From an uncultured Prevotella sp. (GTDB lineage: Bacteria; Bacteroidota; Bacteroidia; Bacteroidales; Bacteroidaceae), in assembly GCA_900316015.1 (NCBI GenBank), contig ONBG01000035.1, forward strand, positions 1 to 36,911: 36,911 nucleotides of DNA, read 5' to 3'. Below, in pieces: positions 1-8,222 of this stretch. A program made the translations under genes and the position numbers. The notes under the pieces were generated by a model. It ran no database searches, was not told the origin of the DNA, and saw only the letters and a program-made list of their open reading frames with translations. Every line of letters starts with the position of its first letter. Position 1 is the stretch's first letter.

Positions 1-40
1 TTAATAACAGAAGTTTTTCTTCTTCAGTGTACTGATTCAT
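1..40 (-). CDS. Possible 5' end of a gene cut by the window edge
   Basis: On the minus strand an ATG at 40-38 opens a frame that stays open to the window edge, reading MNQYTEEEKLLLL. A purine-rich stretch (AAAGGAAAAAAAG) lies just upstream of the ATG and could serve as a ribosome binding site. Thirteen codons are too few to identify a family. It would be divergent from the gene starting at 231. This could equally be a chance open frame. Confidence 0.3.
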   Translation of the reverse strand, partial: MNQYTEEEKLLLL

Positions 41-130
41 TACTTTTTTTCCTTTTACTTCTTTTTAATGAAGTGTCAACTTATTCAGTACAATACAGTC
101 CCTTGAAAAGGCAATTCTTTGCCAGAACAT

Positions 131-161
131 TTTGATAACTCCCAGAAAATGATTACTTTTG
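131..161 (+). promoter_or_regulatory. Bacteroidota-type promoter of the outer-membrane protein gene
   Basis: TTTG at 131-134 is followed after 19 bp by TACTTTTG at 154-161, matching the -33 TTTG and -7 TAnnTTTG elements. Transcription would begin near 168, leaving about 60 nt of leader before the ATG at 231. This rules out the in-frame TTG at 159 as the start codon because it lies inside the -7 box. Confidence 0.75.
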
Positions 162-230
162 CAGGTGATTACCGGCAAGGTCTTGAAAAGGAAAAGACGG
201 CCGACTTCTTATTCTTGCAATAAAGATAAT

Positions 231-1250
231 ATGTTAGCATTCAAGTTAAAATCAGTCAGCCTATTGGTGTTGTCTATGGGACTTGTGAGCCTGAATGCCT
301 CGGCAAAGACAGATGACAACCTACACTATTGGTTTATCGGTGCCCAGGGAGGAGCGTCCATGAACTGGGGTTCTTACACTTCTTATATTGATTTTGGAAA
401 GCGCATCAAGCCTGTCGGCAACTTTTACGTCGGCAAATGGATTACCAATTGGTTCGGTGCCCGTGCCCTCTTGGGCTATCATCAGAACATCGGGGCTTCG
501 GATCAGATCCTTGCCAAGAGCGACCAGCAGTATACCTACGACTTCGATTCTTATTCCGGATATGCCGACTTGCTGTTCAAGCTTTATGGCAATCGTGCTT
601 TCCGTATCAACGTCTTCGCAGGGGCAGGTGGCGAGCGTACCTCTGGTTTCCAAAAGAAGCATTGGTATGAAGGCGAGTATGACACGCGCGAACGGTTCCG
701 TTTCGGTTTCCAAGGCGGTCTTCAGGCTGCCGTACAGGTGGCGAGTCACCTTGCCCTTACCTTGGAAGCGTCCGCTACCTGCCATCGAAACACCTTTGAT
801 GGCAACGACCGTACTGACAATCCCTTCGATGGGCGTGCCAGCGTGCTCTTAGGATTGAGCTACCGATGGGGAGGGGAGAGTGCCTCCCGCCATCATGCCC
901 AGGCTCGCGCCTCTATCCCGGCATCAACGAACACGCTACCTCCAGCGGTTAAGATTGACAAGGACCTGAGTCCATTGCACCAGGCATTCTACTTCGATTA
1001 TGGAGGGATGATGGTTGAGCCTGACGCTCAGATGGAGGCGGTCTTGAAGGAAGTGTCTTCCAGTCGGAACATGATCTATGTGACGCCGCGTGCTTTTGCC
1101 AATGATTTGTTCTTCCGCCGGGCTGATGCCGTGCGCAACTATCTACTGCATACTTGTCATGTGGCTCCGACAAGGACGGAAACGCGTGAGTTCAACCGTA
1201 CGATCTCTCAGGGAGAGGAGTGCGTAGTCATCTATATCGGTGACAAATAA
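231..1250 (+). CDS. Outer-membrane beta-barrel protein with degenerate OmpA-like C-terminus
   Basis: A 339-residue protein. An N-terminal signal peptide (hydrophobic SVSLLVLSMGLVSL, likely cut after NASA) is followed by about 200 residues of alternating aromatic and polar segments typical of a small outer-membrane beta-barrel. A Pro/Ala-rich linker leads to a C-terminal segment (FYFDYGG...RRADAVRNYL) resembling the OmpA peptidoglycan-binding fold. That segment is shortened: the GHTD strand that supplies one of the two diaminopimelate-binding residues is not recognisable, while the RRA..V..YL helix is kept. The ATG at 231 was chosen because an upstream in-frame TTG lies inside the promoter. 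The GH95 gene follows 49 bp downstream with no clear promoter between, so they are probably co-transcribed. The role is inferred to be envelope structure or porin-like; peptidoglycan binding is uncertain. Confidence 0.72.
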   Translation: MLAFKLKSVSLLVLSMGLVSLNASAKTDDNLHYWFIGAQGGASMNWGSYTSYIDFGKRIKPVGNFYVGKWITNWFGARALLGYHQNIGASDQILAKSDQQYTYDFDSYSGYADLLFKLYGNRAFRINVFAGAGGERTSGFQKKHWYEGEYDTRERFRFGFQGGLQAAVQVASHLALTLEASATCHRNTFDGNDRTDNPFDGRASVLLGLSYRWGGESASRHHAQARASIPASTNTLPPAVKIDKDLSPLHQAFYFDYGGMMVEPDAQMEAVLKEVSSSRNMIYVTPRAFANDLFFRRADAVRNYLLHTCHVAPTRTETREFNRTISQGEECVVIYIGDK

Positions 1251-1299
1251 GTCGGTCTGTCTTTTGACATTTCATTTTTAACCTTATCCTTTTGATCGT

Positions 1300-3822
1300 A
1301 TGAAACAGTACCTATGGCTATTTCTTTGCCTGAGTGGGAGTATCTCTACCTGCTTGGCACAGCATCGTGGTGTGCAGCGTATCTGGTCGGATACGCCCGC
1401 TTATACCCAAGTGATGGAAAACGAAAATGAGCGTGGGCTCACCTCAGACCTTTGGGATGGGGTGTGGCAGGGCGATCCTGTTCCATCCTTGCCCCGTATC
1501 GTTCATCCCTCATTGTCTGTCAAGACTTGGGAACAAGGCGAGGAAACGAATTACCTGAACGAGGAGACGAATGCACTGACCCGTGGCAAGTATCCGAATC
1601 CCATCCGTCTATGGGAGCAAGAATCCTATTTCTTAGGCAATGGACGGATTGCCGTGTCGGCCTTTCATGGTAGTGGGCGCGATCGTTATGTCCTCAACGA
1701 GGTGTCCTTTTGGTCAGGCGGACGCAATGGGGGAACCATCAATTCCAAAGGAGATAAGGGCTATGCCGGTCAGAACGGTCCGGAGGTGACCGACCAAGGC
1801 TTTGGTGGGTCACAACCTGCTGGCGACCTGATCATCGATTTTGGGGCGCCCGTGGAACGGGGCTCGTTTCTCCGCGAGCTCTGCCTGGACCAGGCCTTGG
1901 CACGATCGGTAGCAAAACGGGGAGGAAAGACCATCCGGAGCATTGCCTTTTGCAGTTATCCCGATCAAGTGTTTGTCACCCATTACACTTCCGACCAACC
2001 CCATTCCTTGCAATGCCGCATTCTCTTTGCCACCCAACGAAAGGAGGATGCCGTCAGTCTGTCGGGACACAGGATCCTCTTGGTCGACCGGTTGGCGAAT
2101 GGCATGGAGTGCAGGGTTGTGGCAGAAGTACGTCCATATGGTGGGTCCTTGGAAAGCAGAGCGGGCTGCCTCCAGTTGACCGGTGCTGATTCCTGCACGG
2201 TTGTCGTAACGATGGAGACAAACTACCTGATGGATTTCAAGAAGAAATTCCGCGGGGAAAGTGCAGAAAAGAGAATCGAGAGGCGACTGCAGGAGGTGGG
2301 CAGATGGACGTATGCGGATCTCCTGGCCCATCACCTCAAGGATTATCATCGGCTCTATGACCGTCAACAGTTGGTCTTGGACGAGTCCAATCCCTATCTT
2401 GACCAACTGTCGACAGCGGAACGGTTGTCCGCATACAAGAATGGACAGCCCGATCCCGGTTTGGAAAACATAGTTTTCAACTACGGGCGCTACCTGATGA
2501 TCGCCTCTTCGCGTCCAGGTAGCCTTCCCGCCAGTCTGCAAGGAATCTGGAATGCGCGTACCCATGCCCCATGGGGCAATGACTATCATAGCAATATCAA
2601 CTTCCAAATGGTATATTGGTTGCCGGAAGTGGGCAACCTGTCTGAATGCCATCTCCCGATGCTCAACTACTTAGATGCTATGCGGGAGCCCGATCGTATC
2701 GCCACCCAGGAATATCTTTCCGCCATCGGAAAGCCCGCGAAGAAAGGCGAGAAAGGTTGGATCGTCTATACCTCCCAGAACCCTTTCGGGGGAAATGGTT
2801 GGCAGGTGAACCTCCCTGGGTCAGCTTGGTATAGCCTGCATTTCTGGGAGCACTTCGCATTCACCCGCGATACAACCTACTTGAGGAAAACAGCCTATCC
2901 GGTCTTGAAAGAGTTGAGCGAGTATTGGGAACAGCATCTGAAAGTATTAGGCAAAGGTGGACAGGGCTTCGAAAGTGAATATAAGCCTGTAGATATCACA
3001 AAGTATCCTGAGTTGGCATCTGTCAAGGAAGGTACCTTGGTTGTTCCCAATGGATGGTCGCCAGAAATCGGGCCTCGCGGTGAGGATGGGGTGTCACATG
3101 ATCAGGAGATCGTCTCAACCTTGTTTGCGAATACCATCGCGGCAGCTGATATCCTGCATCAGGACAAGGCATGGATCAGCAACTTAAAGTCGAAACTTGC
3201 GAAAATGGCACAACCCAAGATCGGGAAGATGGGAAACCTCATGGAGTGGATGATCGACCGCAATCCGGTTACTGACCATCGTCATACCTCCCATCTTTTC
3301 TCCGTCTATCCCGGGAATATGATCAGCATGGAGACCACTCCCCAATTAGCGGAGGCAGCCCGCAAGTCGCTCCAATTTCGTAAGACAACAGGAAATAGTC
3401 GTCGCGCTTTTGCATGGGCCTGGAGGAGTTGCCTATGGGCACGTCTGCGGGATGGTGACAAGGCACATGCCATGGTTGAAGGACTGATGGACTATAACAT
3501 GTTAGATAACCTATTAACCACACAGAACCTTCCCTTGCAGATGGATGCCAACTATGGCATAGCAGCTGCCATGTTGGAGATGATCATCCAGTCGCAGGCT
3601 GGGGTGATCGAACTATTGCCAGCGCCAACCACTCATTGGGTATCAGGAAAGATTAGGGGAGCCAAAGCCCGTGGAAATATCCAAGTCGACTTGTCGTGGA
3701 AAGACGGGAAGGTGATAGATTGGAGGGTGTATTCCCCGGATACGTTCTCCCATCCAGTAAAAGTACGTGTCAATGGGGAATACCATGAGGTCATGCCGGA
3801 AAAGATAAAGGATCCCTCTTGA
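1300..3822 (+). CDS. Secreted glycoside hydrolase family 95 (alpha-L-fucosidase type)
   Basis: An 840-residue protein, usual length for GH95. A signal peptide (MKQYLWLFLCLSGSISTCLA) predicts export. Family hallmarks run in order: an N-terminal beta domain, then the (alpha/alpha)6 region with LQGIWNARTHAPWGNDYHSN followed by INFQMVYW. Asn432 and Asn434 match the Asn pair that helps activate water in the Bifidobacterium AfcA enzyme. Glu589 in WSPEIGPRGEDG matches the acid, and Asp749 in MDANYG matches the partner Asp. All key residues are therefore present. GH95 enzymes hydrolyse alpha-1,2-L-fucosyl or alpha-L-galactosyl linkages of host glycans or plant xyloglucan and pectin; the substrate cannot be told here. 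No SusC/SusD pair or other glycosidase lies nearby, so this is not a typical polysaccharide utilisation locus. The upstream neighbour is an outer-membrane barrel protein. Confidence 0.92.
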   Translation: MKQYLWLFLCLSGSISTCLAQHRGVQRIWSDTPAYTQVMENENERGLTSDLWDGVWQGDPVPSLPRIVHPSLSVKTWEQGEETNYLNEETNALTRGKYPNPIRLWEQESYFLGNGRIAVSAFHGSGRDRYVLNEVSFWSGGRNGGTINSKGDKGYAGQNGPEVTDQGFGGSQPAGDLIIDFGAPVERGSFLRELCLDQALARSVAKRGGKTIRSIAFCSYPDQVFVTHYTSDQPHSLQCRILFATQRKEDAVSLSGHRILLVDRLANGMECRVVAEVRPYGGSLESRAGCLQLTGADSCTVVVTMETNYLMDFKKKFRGESAEKRIERRLQEVGRWTYADLLAHHLKDYHRLYDRQQLVLDESNPYLDQLSTAERLSAYKNGQPDPGLENIVFNYGRYLMIASSRPGSLPASLQGIWNARTHAPWGNDYHSNINFQMVYWLPEVGNLSECHLPMLNYLDAMREPDRIATQEYLSAIGKPAKKGEKGWIVYTSQNPFGGNGWQVNLPGSAWYSLHFWEHFAFTRDTTYLRKTAYPVLKELSEYWEQHLKVLGKGGQGFESEYKPVDITKYPELASVKEGTLVVPNGWSPEIGPRGEDGVSHDQEIVSTLFANTIAAADILHQDKAWISNLKSKLAKMAQPKIGKMGNLMEWMIDRNPVTDHRHTSHLFSVYPGNMISMETTPQLAEAARKSLQFRKTTGNSRRAFAWAWRSCLWARLRDGDKAHAMVEGLMDYNMLDNLLTTQNLPLQMDANYGIAAAMLEMIIQSQAGVIELLPAPTTHWVSGKIRGAKARGNIQVDLSWKDGKVIDWRVYSPDTFSHPVKVRVNGEYHEVMPEKIKDPS

Positions 3823-3883
3823 TTTTTTTTCATGTCAGGGGTTAGCGAATTGCCTCATTGTGGATCTATCTTTAAAAAGTGCG

Positions 3884-4369
3884 ATGGAAAAGAAGCAAGT
3901 GGAGGATTTGTTCCGGAAACATTACAGGCGCATGTACGCGATGGCATTGTCCATCCTTTGCGACGAGCAGGAAGCGAAAGATGTGGTAAGTGACATCTTC
4001 ACGCACCTGTTAGCGGATGACAGCTACTTGTTGCCAGACAACTCCCAGCATTACCTCCTGACGAGTGCCCGTAATAATAGCCTGAAACGCCTTCACCGTC
4101 AAGCAACGGTCAGCCATGCCCACCGAGAGTATATGGAAAGGCAATTGTTGATCCTCGACCCAGAACAGGACGAACGGTTATTGGAGAAGGTATTCGACTT
4201 CGCCAATCGGGAGCTTACAGCCCAAGAGCAAATTGTCTTCCGCCAGCGTTTCATGGAAGGGAAAAGCTATGGAGAGATCGCCCATGATATGGGGATCAGC
4301 AAGGTTGCCGTATGGAAGCATCTGTCGCACTTGAAAGATAAGGTTCACAAACAATTCAAAACGATCTGA
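3884..4369 (+). CDS. ECF-type RNA polymerase sigma factor
   Basis: A 161-residue sigma-70 family protein of extracytoplasmic-function size. Region 2 is visible as LFRKHYRRMYAMALSILCDEQEAKDVVSDIF near the N-terminus. Region 4 is a C-terminal helix-turn-helix, GKSYGEIAHDMGISKVAVWKHL. I chose the ATG at 3884 over an in-frame GTG at 3860 because region 2 begins directly after it and Bacteroidota sigma factors start at this distance. The anti-sigma gene follows after 3 bp and the outer-membrane receptor 3 bp after that, giving a translationally close operon. By analogy with FecI-FecR-FecA systems it should direct transcription of its own operon or other targets when the receptor senses its ligand. 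A weak TATCTTTA lies at 3867-3874 but would give a leaderless message, so the promoter is unresolved. Confidence 0.9.
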   Translation: MEKKQVEDLFRKHYRRMYAMALSILCDEQEAKDVVSDIFTHLLADDSYLLPDNSQHYLLTSARNNSLKRLHRQATVSHAHREYMERQLLILDPEQDERLLEKVFDFANRELTAQEQIVFRQRFMEGKSYGEIAHDMGISKVAVWKHLSHLKDKVHKQFKTI

Positions 4370-4372
4370 CAA

Positions 4373-5017
4373 ATGAACGACGATGAAAAGAAACGGGTGC
4401 TGAATGACATCAGCCAACATCCAGAACGCTATTCTGATGCCGACCTCGACAGTCTGTTGGATGGGGAAGATGAGTTGGGCTTGCTCAAACGTTCAACCTC
4501 CTATCACCAAGGAATGGACAGTCCTATCGATGCTGACCAGTGGTGGAAAGAGATCGAGCACCAACCGCGCCGCAAGAGTTCTTCACGTTATTTGCTCAAG
4601 ATGGTTGCCTCGTTCCTGGGGATTATCTTGGTGACCACACTCGCGTACGCAGCAGTCATCAAGTGGCATTGGCTTGGTAACAACCGCCCAGGACCGGAAA
4701 CCATAACGACTGTACCTGCGGCTCCGCCTGCTATAGTAGATAGCAGTAGGAAGGCGACCGTGAAAGACACGGTATCCACTCCCATGCCCTCCCCGGCGAA
4801 AGTCATCGTCTTCGACAATCAGTCTTTGTCGGAGATTCTATCTCAGATGGCAACTTACTATCACCTGAACTTGACCTTTATGAACGCCCAAGTCAAGGGT
4901 ATTCGTCTGCATTTTGAATGGAATCAGCAGAAAAGCATCGATGAGAACATACGGCTCCTCAACAGTTTTGAGAAAATCAATATTCTCCGTGAGGGCAACC
5001 AACTAAAAGTAGAATAA
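4373..5017 (+). CDS. Short FecR-like membrane anti-sigma factor (DUF4974-type C-terminus)
   Basis: A 214-residue protein, clearly shorter than the roughly 300-plus residues of usual Bacteroidota FecR proteins. The cytoplasmic N-terminal part (about 1-72) is charged and includes WWKEIEHQPRRK. A single membrane helix follows (about 74-95, MVASFLGIILVTTLAYAAVI). A Pro/Thr-rich linker leads to a C-terminal domain (about 143-214) starting VIVFDNQSLSEILSQMATYY that matches the DUF4974-like end of FecR proteins. The central FecR domain is absent. It sits 3 bp after the sigma gene and 3 bp before the receptor gene, the order expected for a sigma regulator that relays a signal from the outer membrane. 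Anti-sigma activity is inferred from context and topology. Confidence 0.83.
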   Translation: MNDDEKKRVLNDISQHPERYSDADLDSLLDGEDELGLLKRSTSYHQGMDSPIDADQWWKEIEHQPRRKSSSRYLLKMVASFLGIILVTTLAYAAVIKWHWLGNNRPGPETITTVPAAPPAIVDSSRKATVKDTVSTPMPSPAKVIVFDNQSLSEILSQMATYYHLNLTFMNAQVKGIRLHFEWNQQKSIDENIRLLNSFEKINILREGNQLKVE

Positions 5018-5020
5018 GCG

Positions 5021-7627
5021 ATGAAAAAAATATTCCTTTTTGCCCTCGCCTTGTTCTTTGCGTGGGCCGCCTGTGCACAGCGTGTGAACCATGAGTTCAG
5101 AAATACCCCAATGCCGCAGGCTCTCCAATATTTCAATAGTTTGGGACACAGATATACGATCAACTTTATCTATGATGATTTGGAAGACTTCAAGGTCACC
5201 GCATCCGTGCGCAACCTTACCATTCCCAATGCGATCCGGCAGCTGATCGGCTTCTATCCCATCCGCATAACCATGCCTACTGACAGCATCATCTCTGTAG
5301 AATGCTACCAGAAAGCCTCTTTCCGGTTTAAGGGACGGATCATAGACGAGACCGGACAGCCCGTGGTCTATGCGAATATCTCCTTGCTGTCACCGACCGA
5401 CTCGACATTGATCGGAAGGGGAGTGACGAACCTAAGCGGCTATTTTGCCATTCCTTGCGACACCCGCAAGGTCATCGTGCGGATCACCTATATCGGCTAC
5501 CAGACCGTGCAACGTGTCTACACGACGACGGACATGGGAGTGATCCGCATGCATCCCGACACCCATCAGCTTCGGCAAGTGACGGTGACCAGCATGAGAC
5601 CTACCATCACCTTCAAGGGCGACAGGACGATCGTGGACATTCGGCATAGTATTCTGGGGATAGGCAACTCTGCGGAGTCGTTGCTCGACCAGTTGCCCGG
5701 CGTGTGGCATAGCGGCAGCAGTCTTTCTATCAATGGCATCCCGGGCGTTCAGGTGATGATTAACGACCGGCAGGTGCAACTCTCTGGCGAGCGGCTGATG
5801 AACTATCTCAAGACCATTCGCTCGGAAGATATCGACAAGATAGAGATCATCGCCAACCCTTCGTCTGAGTTTGCCGCCGAGGGGACAGGTGGTGTGCTGC
5901 GCATTCTCACCCGGCAGCGCGAGTTAGGAGTCGAGCTGACCGCTGGTGGCGATCTTGACTTCCCTTCCTACCTCGGCGTGGAGCCCTACGTGCAGTATTC
6001 TTATAACAAGGGCAAGTTCGGCTTTGATGTTACTGGCAGTGCCACCGTGGGACGCGGCTGCCTGTTGGCAGACGAATACTCCGACAACCGCAAAGACAAA
6101 GTCGATTATACTACATATACGAAGGACAAGATGAACGACTTGAATGGTGACCTCTCGACCGATCTCTACTATGACTTTACCGAACACGACAAGCTCTCTG
6201 CCAATTTCCGATATTATCATTATGGAAAAGACGAGCACCAAGTGGGCGACACGCATATAGGCGGTGACAATGCACCACAAATCAGACTGACCGATAACCA
6301 CCAGATTGTCAAGCAGGCTATGAACCTACTCAGCACCAGCATCAATTTCCGTCATGACTTCGGAGCTGCCCACCAGCACTCGTTGCTCCTCTTGGGCGAT
6401 GTCACCAAGTCGTTCTATAATGGTGACAGTCATTTCAAGTATGATAACTTCGACGAAGCGATGGAGCCCGTATCGGATGAGCGTGTGAAGCACCGGGAGC
6501 ACTTGCCCTTCTTCATCGTGTCGTCAGAGGCACGCGTCACCTGGCAGCTCACTCCGAAGGCGCAACTGATGGCGGGTACCAAATACAGCTACTCCAGCAA
6601 AGGCAATGACTTCCGCTCGTTCTCGCTCAACGATGGTCAATGGCTGGAGAATGAGGGCTACGGCTACGATCTCACCTACGCGGAAAACCTACAGGCCACC
6701 TATCTGAAATACAGTCTGGACCTAAAACACTGGAGCCTTACGGCGGGACTGCGTGGAGAATACGATGCCTCTAACGCGAAGGGCTACTCACTCTCATACC
6801 ACCACTATGACCTCTTCCCGAGTCTTTACGCCTCATGGAAGCCATCCGGGGAAAATACACTCTCACTAAGCCTAACACGACGTACCCAGCGCGTGAGCTA
6901 CATGAGGCTGATGCCCTCGCGCTACTTCTCCTCTCGCTATGTCATCATGGAGGGAAACCCCGCCCTTCGTCCTAACTACAGCTACAACCTCCAGTTTTCG
7001 TGGTTGCTGCAGGGCAAGTATAACCTCTCGCTTACTCACGCTTGGAGCAACAACGGCATAGAGAGCTACAACGCTACCGAGACCATCGGTGGCAATGCCT
7101 ACATCCGACAGTCGTATGTTGATGGCGTAAAGAACCGCTTCACCAACCTCAACCTTTTTCTGCCCTTCACCATTGCCAAGTGGTGGAGCGTGACCAACCA
7201 AGTGCGCCTGAGCTATAACCGCTATATCACCTTGGAAAGGACGACAAACGACCTGAACTGGAGCGTCTATACGCAGCATACAGTGATATTGCCCGCAGCC
7301 ATCCGATTCATGCTGACCTACCGTTATTATTCCCGCCAGAAGACAGCCTATGGTAAGAGCGACGGGACACACAAGTTAAGTTTCTCGCTCATGCGCCAGT
7401 TCCTGGACAAACGACTCACTACCAAGCTCTCCGTCAGCAACCTGCTATGGGCACAGAAGCCATGGACACGCGTCAACACAGGGGATGTCCTGAATGAATA
7501 TTCCATGTATGGTCGCCATCTGCCATTTTGTACGCTCTCCGTGTATTACCAAGTCAGCTGGGGCAAGCACTTCTCCCATCGGCAGATAGAGAGAAGTAAC
7601 AGTGAGGAGAATAGTCGGGCGATGTAA
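5021..7627 (+). CDS. Outer-membrane receptor with STN, carboxypeptidase-regulatory, plug and barrel domains
   Basis: An 868-residue protein. A signal peptide (MKKIFLFALALFFAWAACA) precedes an STN-like domain (about 22-95, HEFRNTPMPQALQYFNSLG), the signalling domain of sigma-coupled TonB-dependent transducers. A carboxypeptidase-regulatory-like Ig domain follows (about 104-180, FKGRIIDETGQPVVYANISL). A plug-type segment contains LLDQLPGVW and DIDKIEIIANPSSEFAAEGTGG. The remainder is beta-barrel strands resembling the outer-membrane beta-barrel family 3. A short RQVTVTSM stretch before the plug may act as a TonB box. It is the third gene of the sigma/anti-sigma operon, which suggests it both transports and signals. 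There is no SusD-like lipoprotein next to it, so a glycan substrate is not implied. The ligand is unknown. Confidence 0.88.
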   Translation: MKKIFLFALALFFAWAACAQRVNHEFRNTPMPQALQYFNSLGHRYTINFIYDDLEDFKVTASVRNLTIPNAIRQLIGFYPIRITMPTDSIISVECYQKASFRFKGRIIDETGQPVVYANISLLSPTDSTLIGRGVTNLSGYFAIPCDTRKVIVRITYIGYQTVQRVYTTTDMGVIRMHPDTHQLRQVTVTSMRPTITFKGDRTIVDIRHSILGIGNSAESLLDQLPGVWHSGSSLSINGIPGVQVMINDRQVQLSGERLMNYLKTIRSEDIDKIEIIANPSSEFAAEGTGGVLRILTRQRELGVELTAGGDLDFPSYLGVEPYVQYSYNKGKFGFDVTGSATVGRGCLLADEYSDNRKDKVDYTTYTKDKMNDLNGDLSTDLYYDFTEHDKLSANFRYYHYGKDEHQVGDTHIGGDNAPQIRLTDNHQIVKQAMNLLSTSINFRHDFGAAHQHSLLLLGDVTKSFYNGDSHFKYDNFDEAMEPVSDERVKHREHLPFFIVSSEARVTWQLTPKAQLMAGTKYSYSSKGNDFRSFSLNDGQWLENEGYGYDLTYAENLQATYLKYSLDLKHWSLTAGLRGEYDASNAKGYSLSYHHYDLFPSLYASWKPSGENTLSLSLTRRTQRVSYMRLMPSRYFSSRYVIMEGNPALRPNYSYNLQFSWLLQGKYNLSLTHAWSNNGIESYNATETIGGNAYIRQSYVDGVKNRFTNLNLFLPFTIAKWWSVTNQVRLSYNRYITLERTTNDLNWSVYTQHTVILPAAIRFMLTYRYYSRQKTAYGKSDGTHKLSFSLMRQFLDKRLTTKLSVSNLLWAQKPWTRVNTGDVLNEYSMYGRHLPFCTLSVYYQVSWGKHFSHRQIERSNSEENSRAM

Positions 7628-7710
7628 CTCCCCGTCTCCCTCCTCTTTTCCAGTGATATTTTTTCTTACTAATTTTTGTTAATGGAGATGGGCATGTGCA
7701 AGTTTTTACC

Positions 7711-7718
7711 TACTTTTG
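7711..7718 (+). promoter_or_regulatory. -7 element of the rSAM/lipoprotein unit
   Basis: TACTTTTG at 7711-7718 is a perfect TAnnTTTG element in the 124-bp gap between the receptor and the lipoprotein gene. No TTTG stands at the usual distance upstream (one lies too far off at 7675-7678). Transcription would start near 7725, about 27 nt before the lipoprotein ATG, making the pair its own transcription unit. Confidence 0.6.
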
Positions 7719-7751
7719 TATTGAAGAAATAGTAGTTTAAACTTAAGATTT

Positions 7752-8222
7752 ATGAAAATCAGATTTTATCGTTGGTACAATGCGTTGCTCGGTGCGATCT
7801 TAGCCTTTTTAGGATATAGTTGCTCCGACGGACCTGATGAGTATGGAACCCCTGTCGAATATGGCGTTCCGACGGCTCGATATGAAATGAAGGGGACTGT
7901 AACGGATGAGCACGGTGCAGCCCTTCAAGGCATCAAGGTCACCCTGAAGGTAGAAACAGACCGCAATCCCTATGAGCCTGTTGACTCTACGCAGACCGAC
8001 AGCCAAGGGAGGTATCTCATGAAGGTCAACCAGGGCGTATTGCAATTCAAGGGCGTCAAGCTCATCGTGGAGGATGTGGATGGCGAGAAGAATGGTGGGG
8101 AATTCCAGTCGGATACAGTCAATGTCTCTGCTATCACGCCTAAGAAAATATCAGAAGGGAATGGTCATTGGGACAAGGGCGACTATGAGATCAATGCAAA
8201 CGTCAAATTGAAGAAGAAATGA
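7752..8222 (+). CDS. Radical SAM-associated putative lipoprotein (TIGR04134-like)
   Basis: A 156-residue protein. A positively charged N-terminus (MKIRFYRWYN) and hydrophobic stretch end in GYSC, with Cys24 the likely lipidated residue. The box is relaxed, as is common in Bacteroidota, and acidic residues follow the Cys (SDGPDE). The mature part begins with an Ig-like carboxypeptidase-regulatory motif (MKGTVTDEHGAALQGIKVTL ... TDSQGRYLMKV) and ends in a Lys-rich tail (NVKLKKK). Its stop codon overlaps the start of the downstream radical SAM gene (ATGA). The pairing with a SPASM radical SAM enzyme matches, from memory, the described but functionally unknown rSAM/lipoprotein system (TIGR04133/TIGR04134). 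Whether this lipoprotein is the substrate or a partner of the enzyme is not known. Confidence 0.8.
   Translation: MKIRFYRWYNALLGAILAFLGYSCSDGPDEYGTPVEYGVPTARYEMKGTVTDEHGAALQGIKVTLKVETDRNPYEPVDSTQTDSQGRYLMKVNQGVLQFKGVKLIVEDVDGEKNGGEFQSDTVNVSAITPKKISEGNGHWDKGDYEINANVKLKKK

Noticed and set aside
159-230. In-frame TTG start giving a longer outer-membrane protein
   Set aside because: The TTG lies inside the -7 promoter element. The ATG at 231 gives a proper signal peptide.
5432-5779. Long open frames antisense to the receptor and other genes
   Set aside because: They are shadows of high-confidence genes, have no ribosome site and show no recognisable domain.
4373-8222. SusC/SusD-type polysaccharide utilisation locus
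   Set aside because: The receptor has no SusD-like neighbour, and the nearby lipoprotein is too small and of a different fold.
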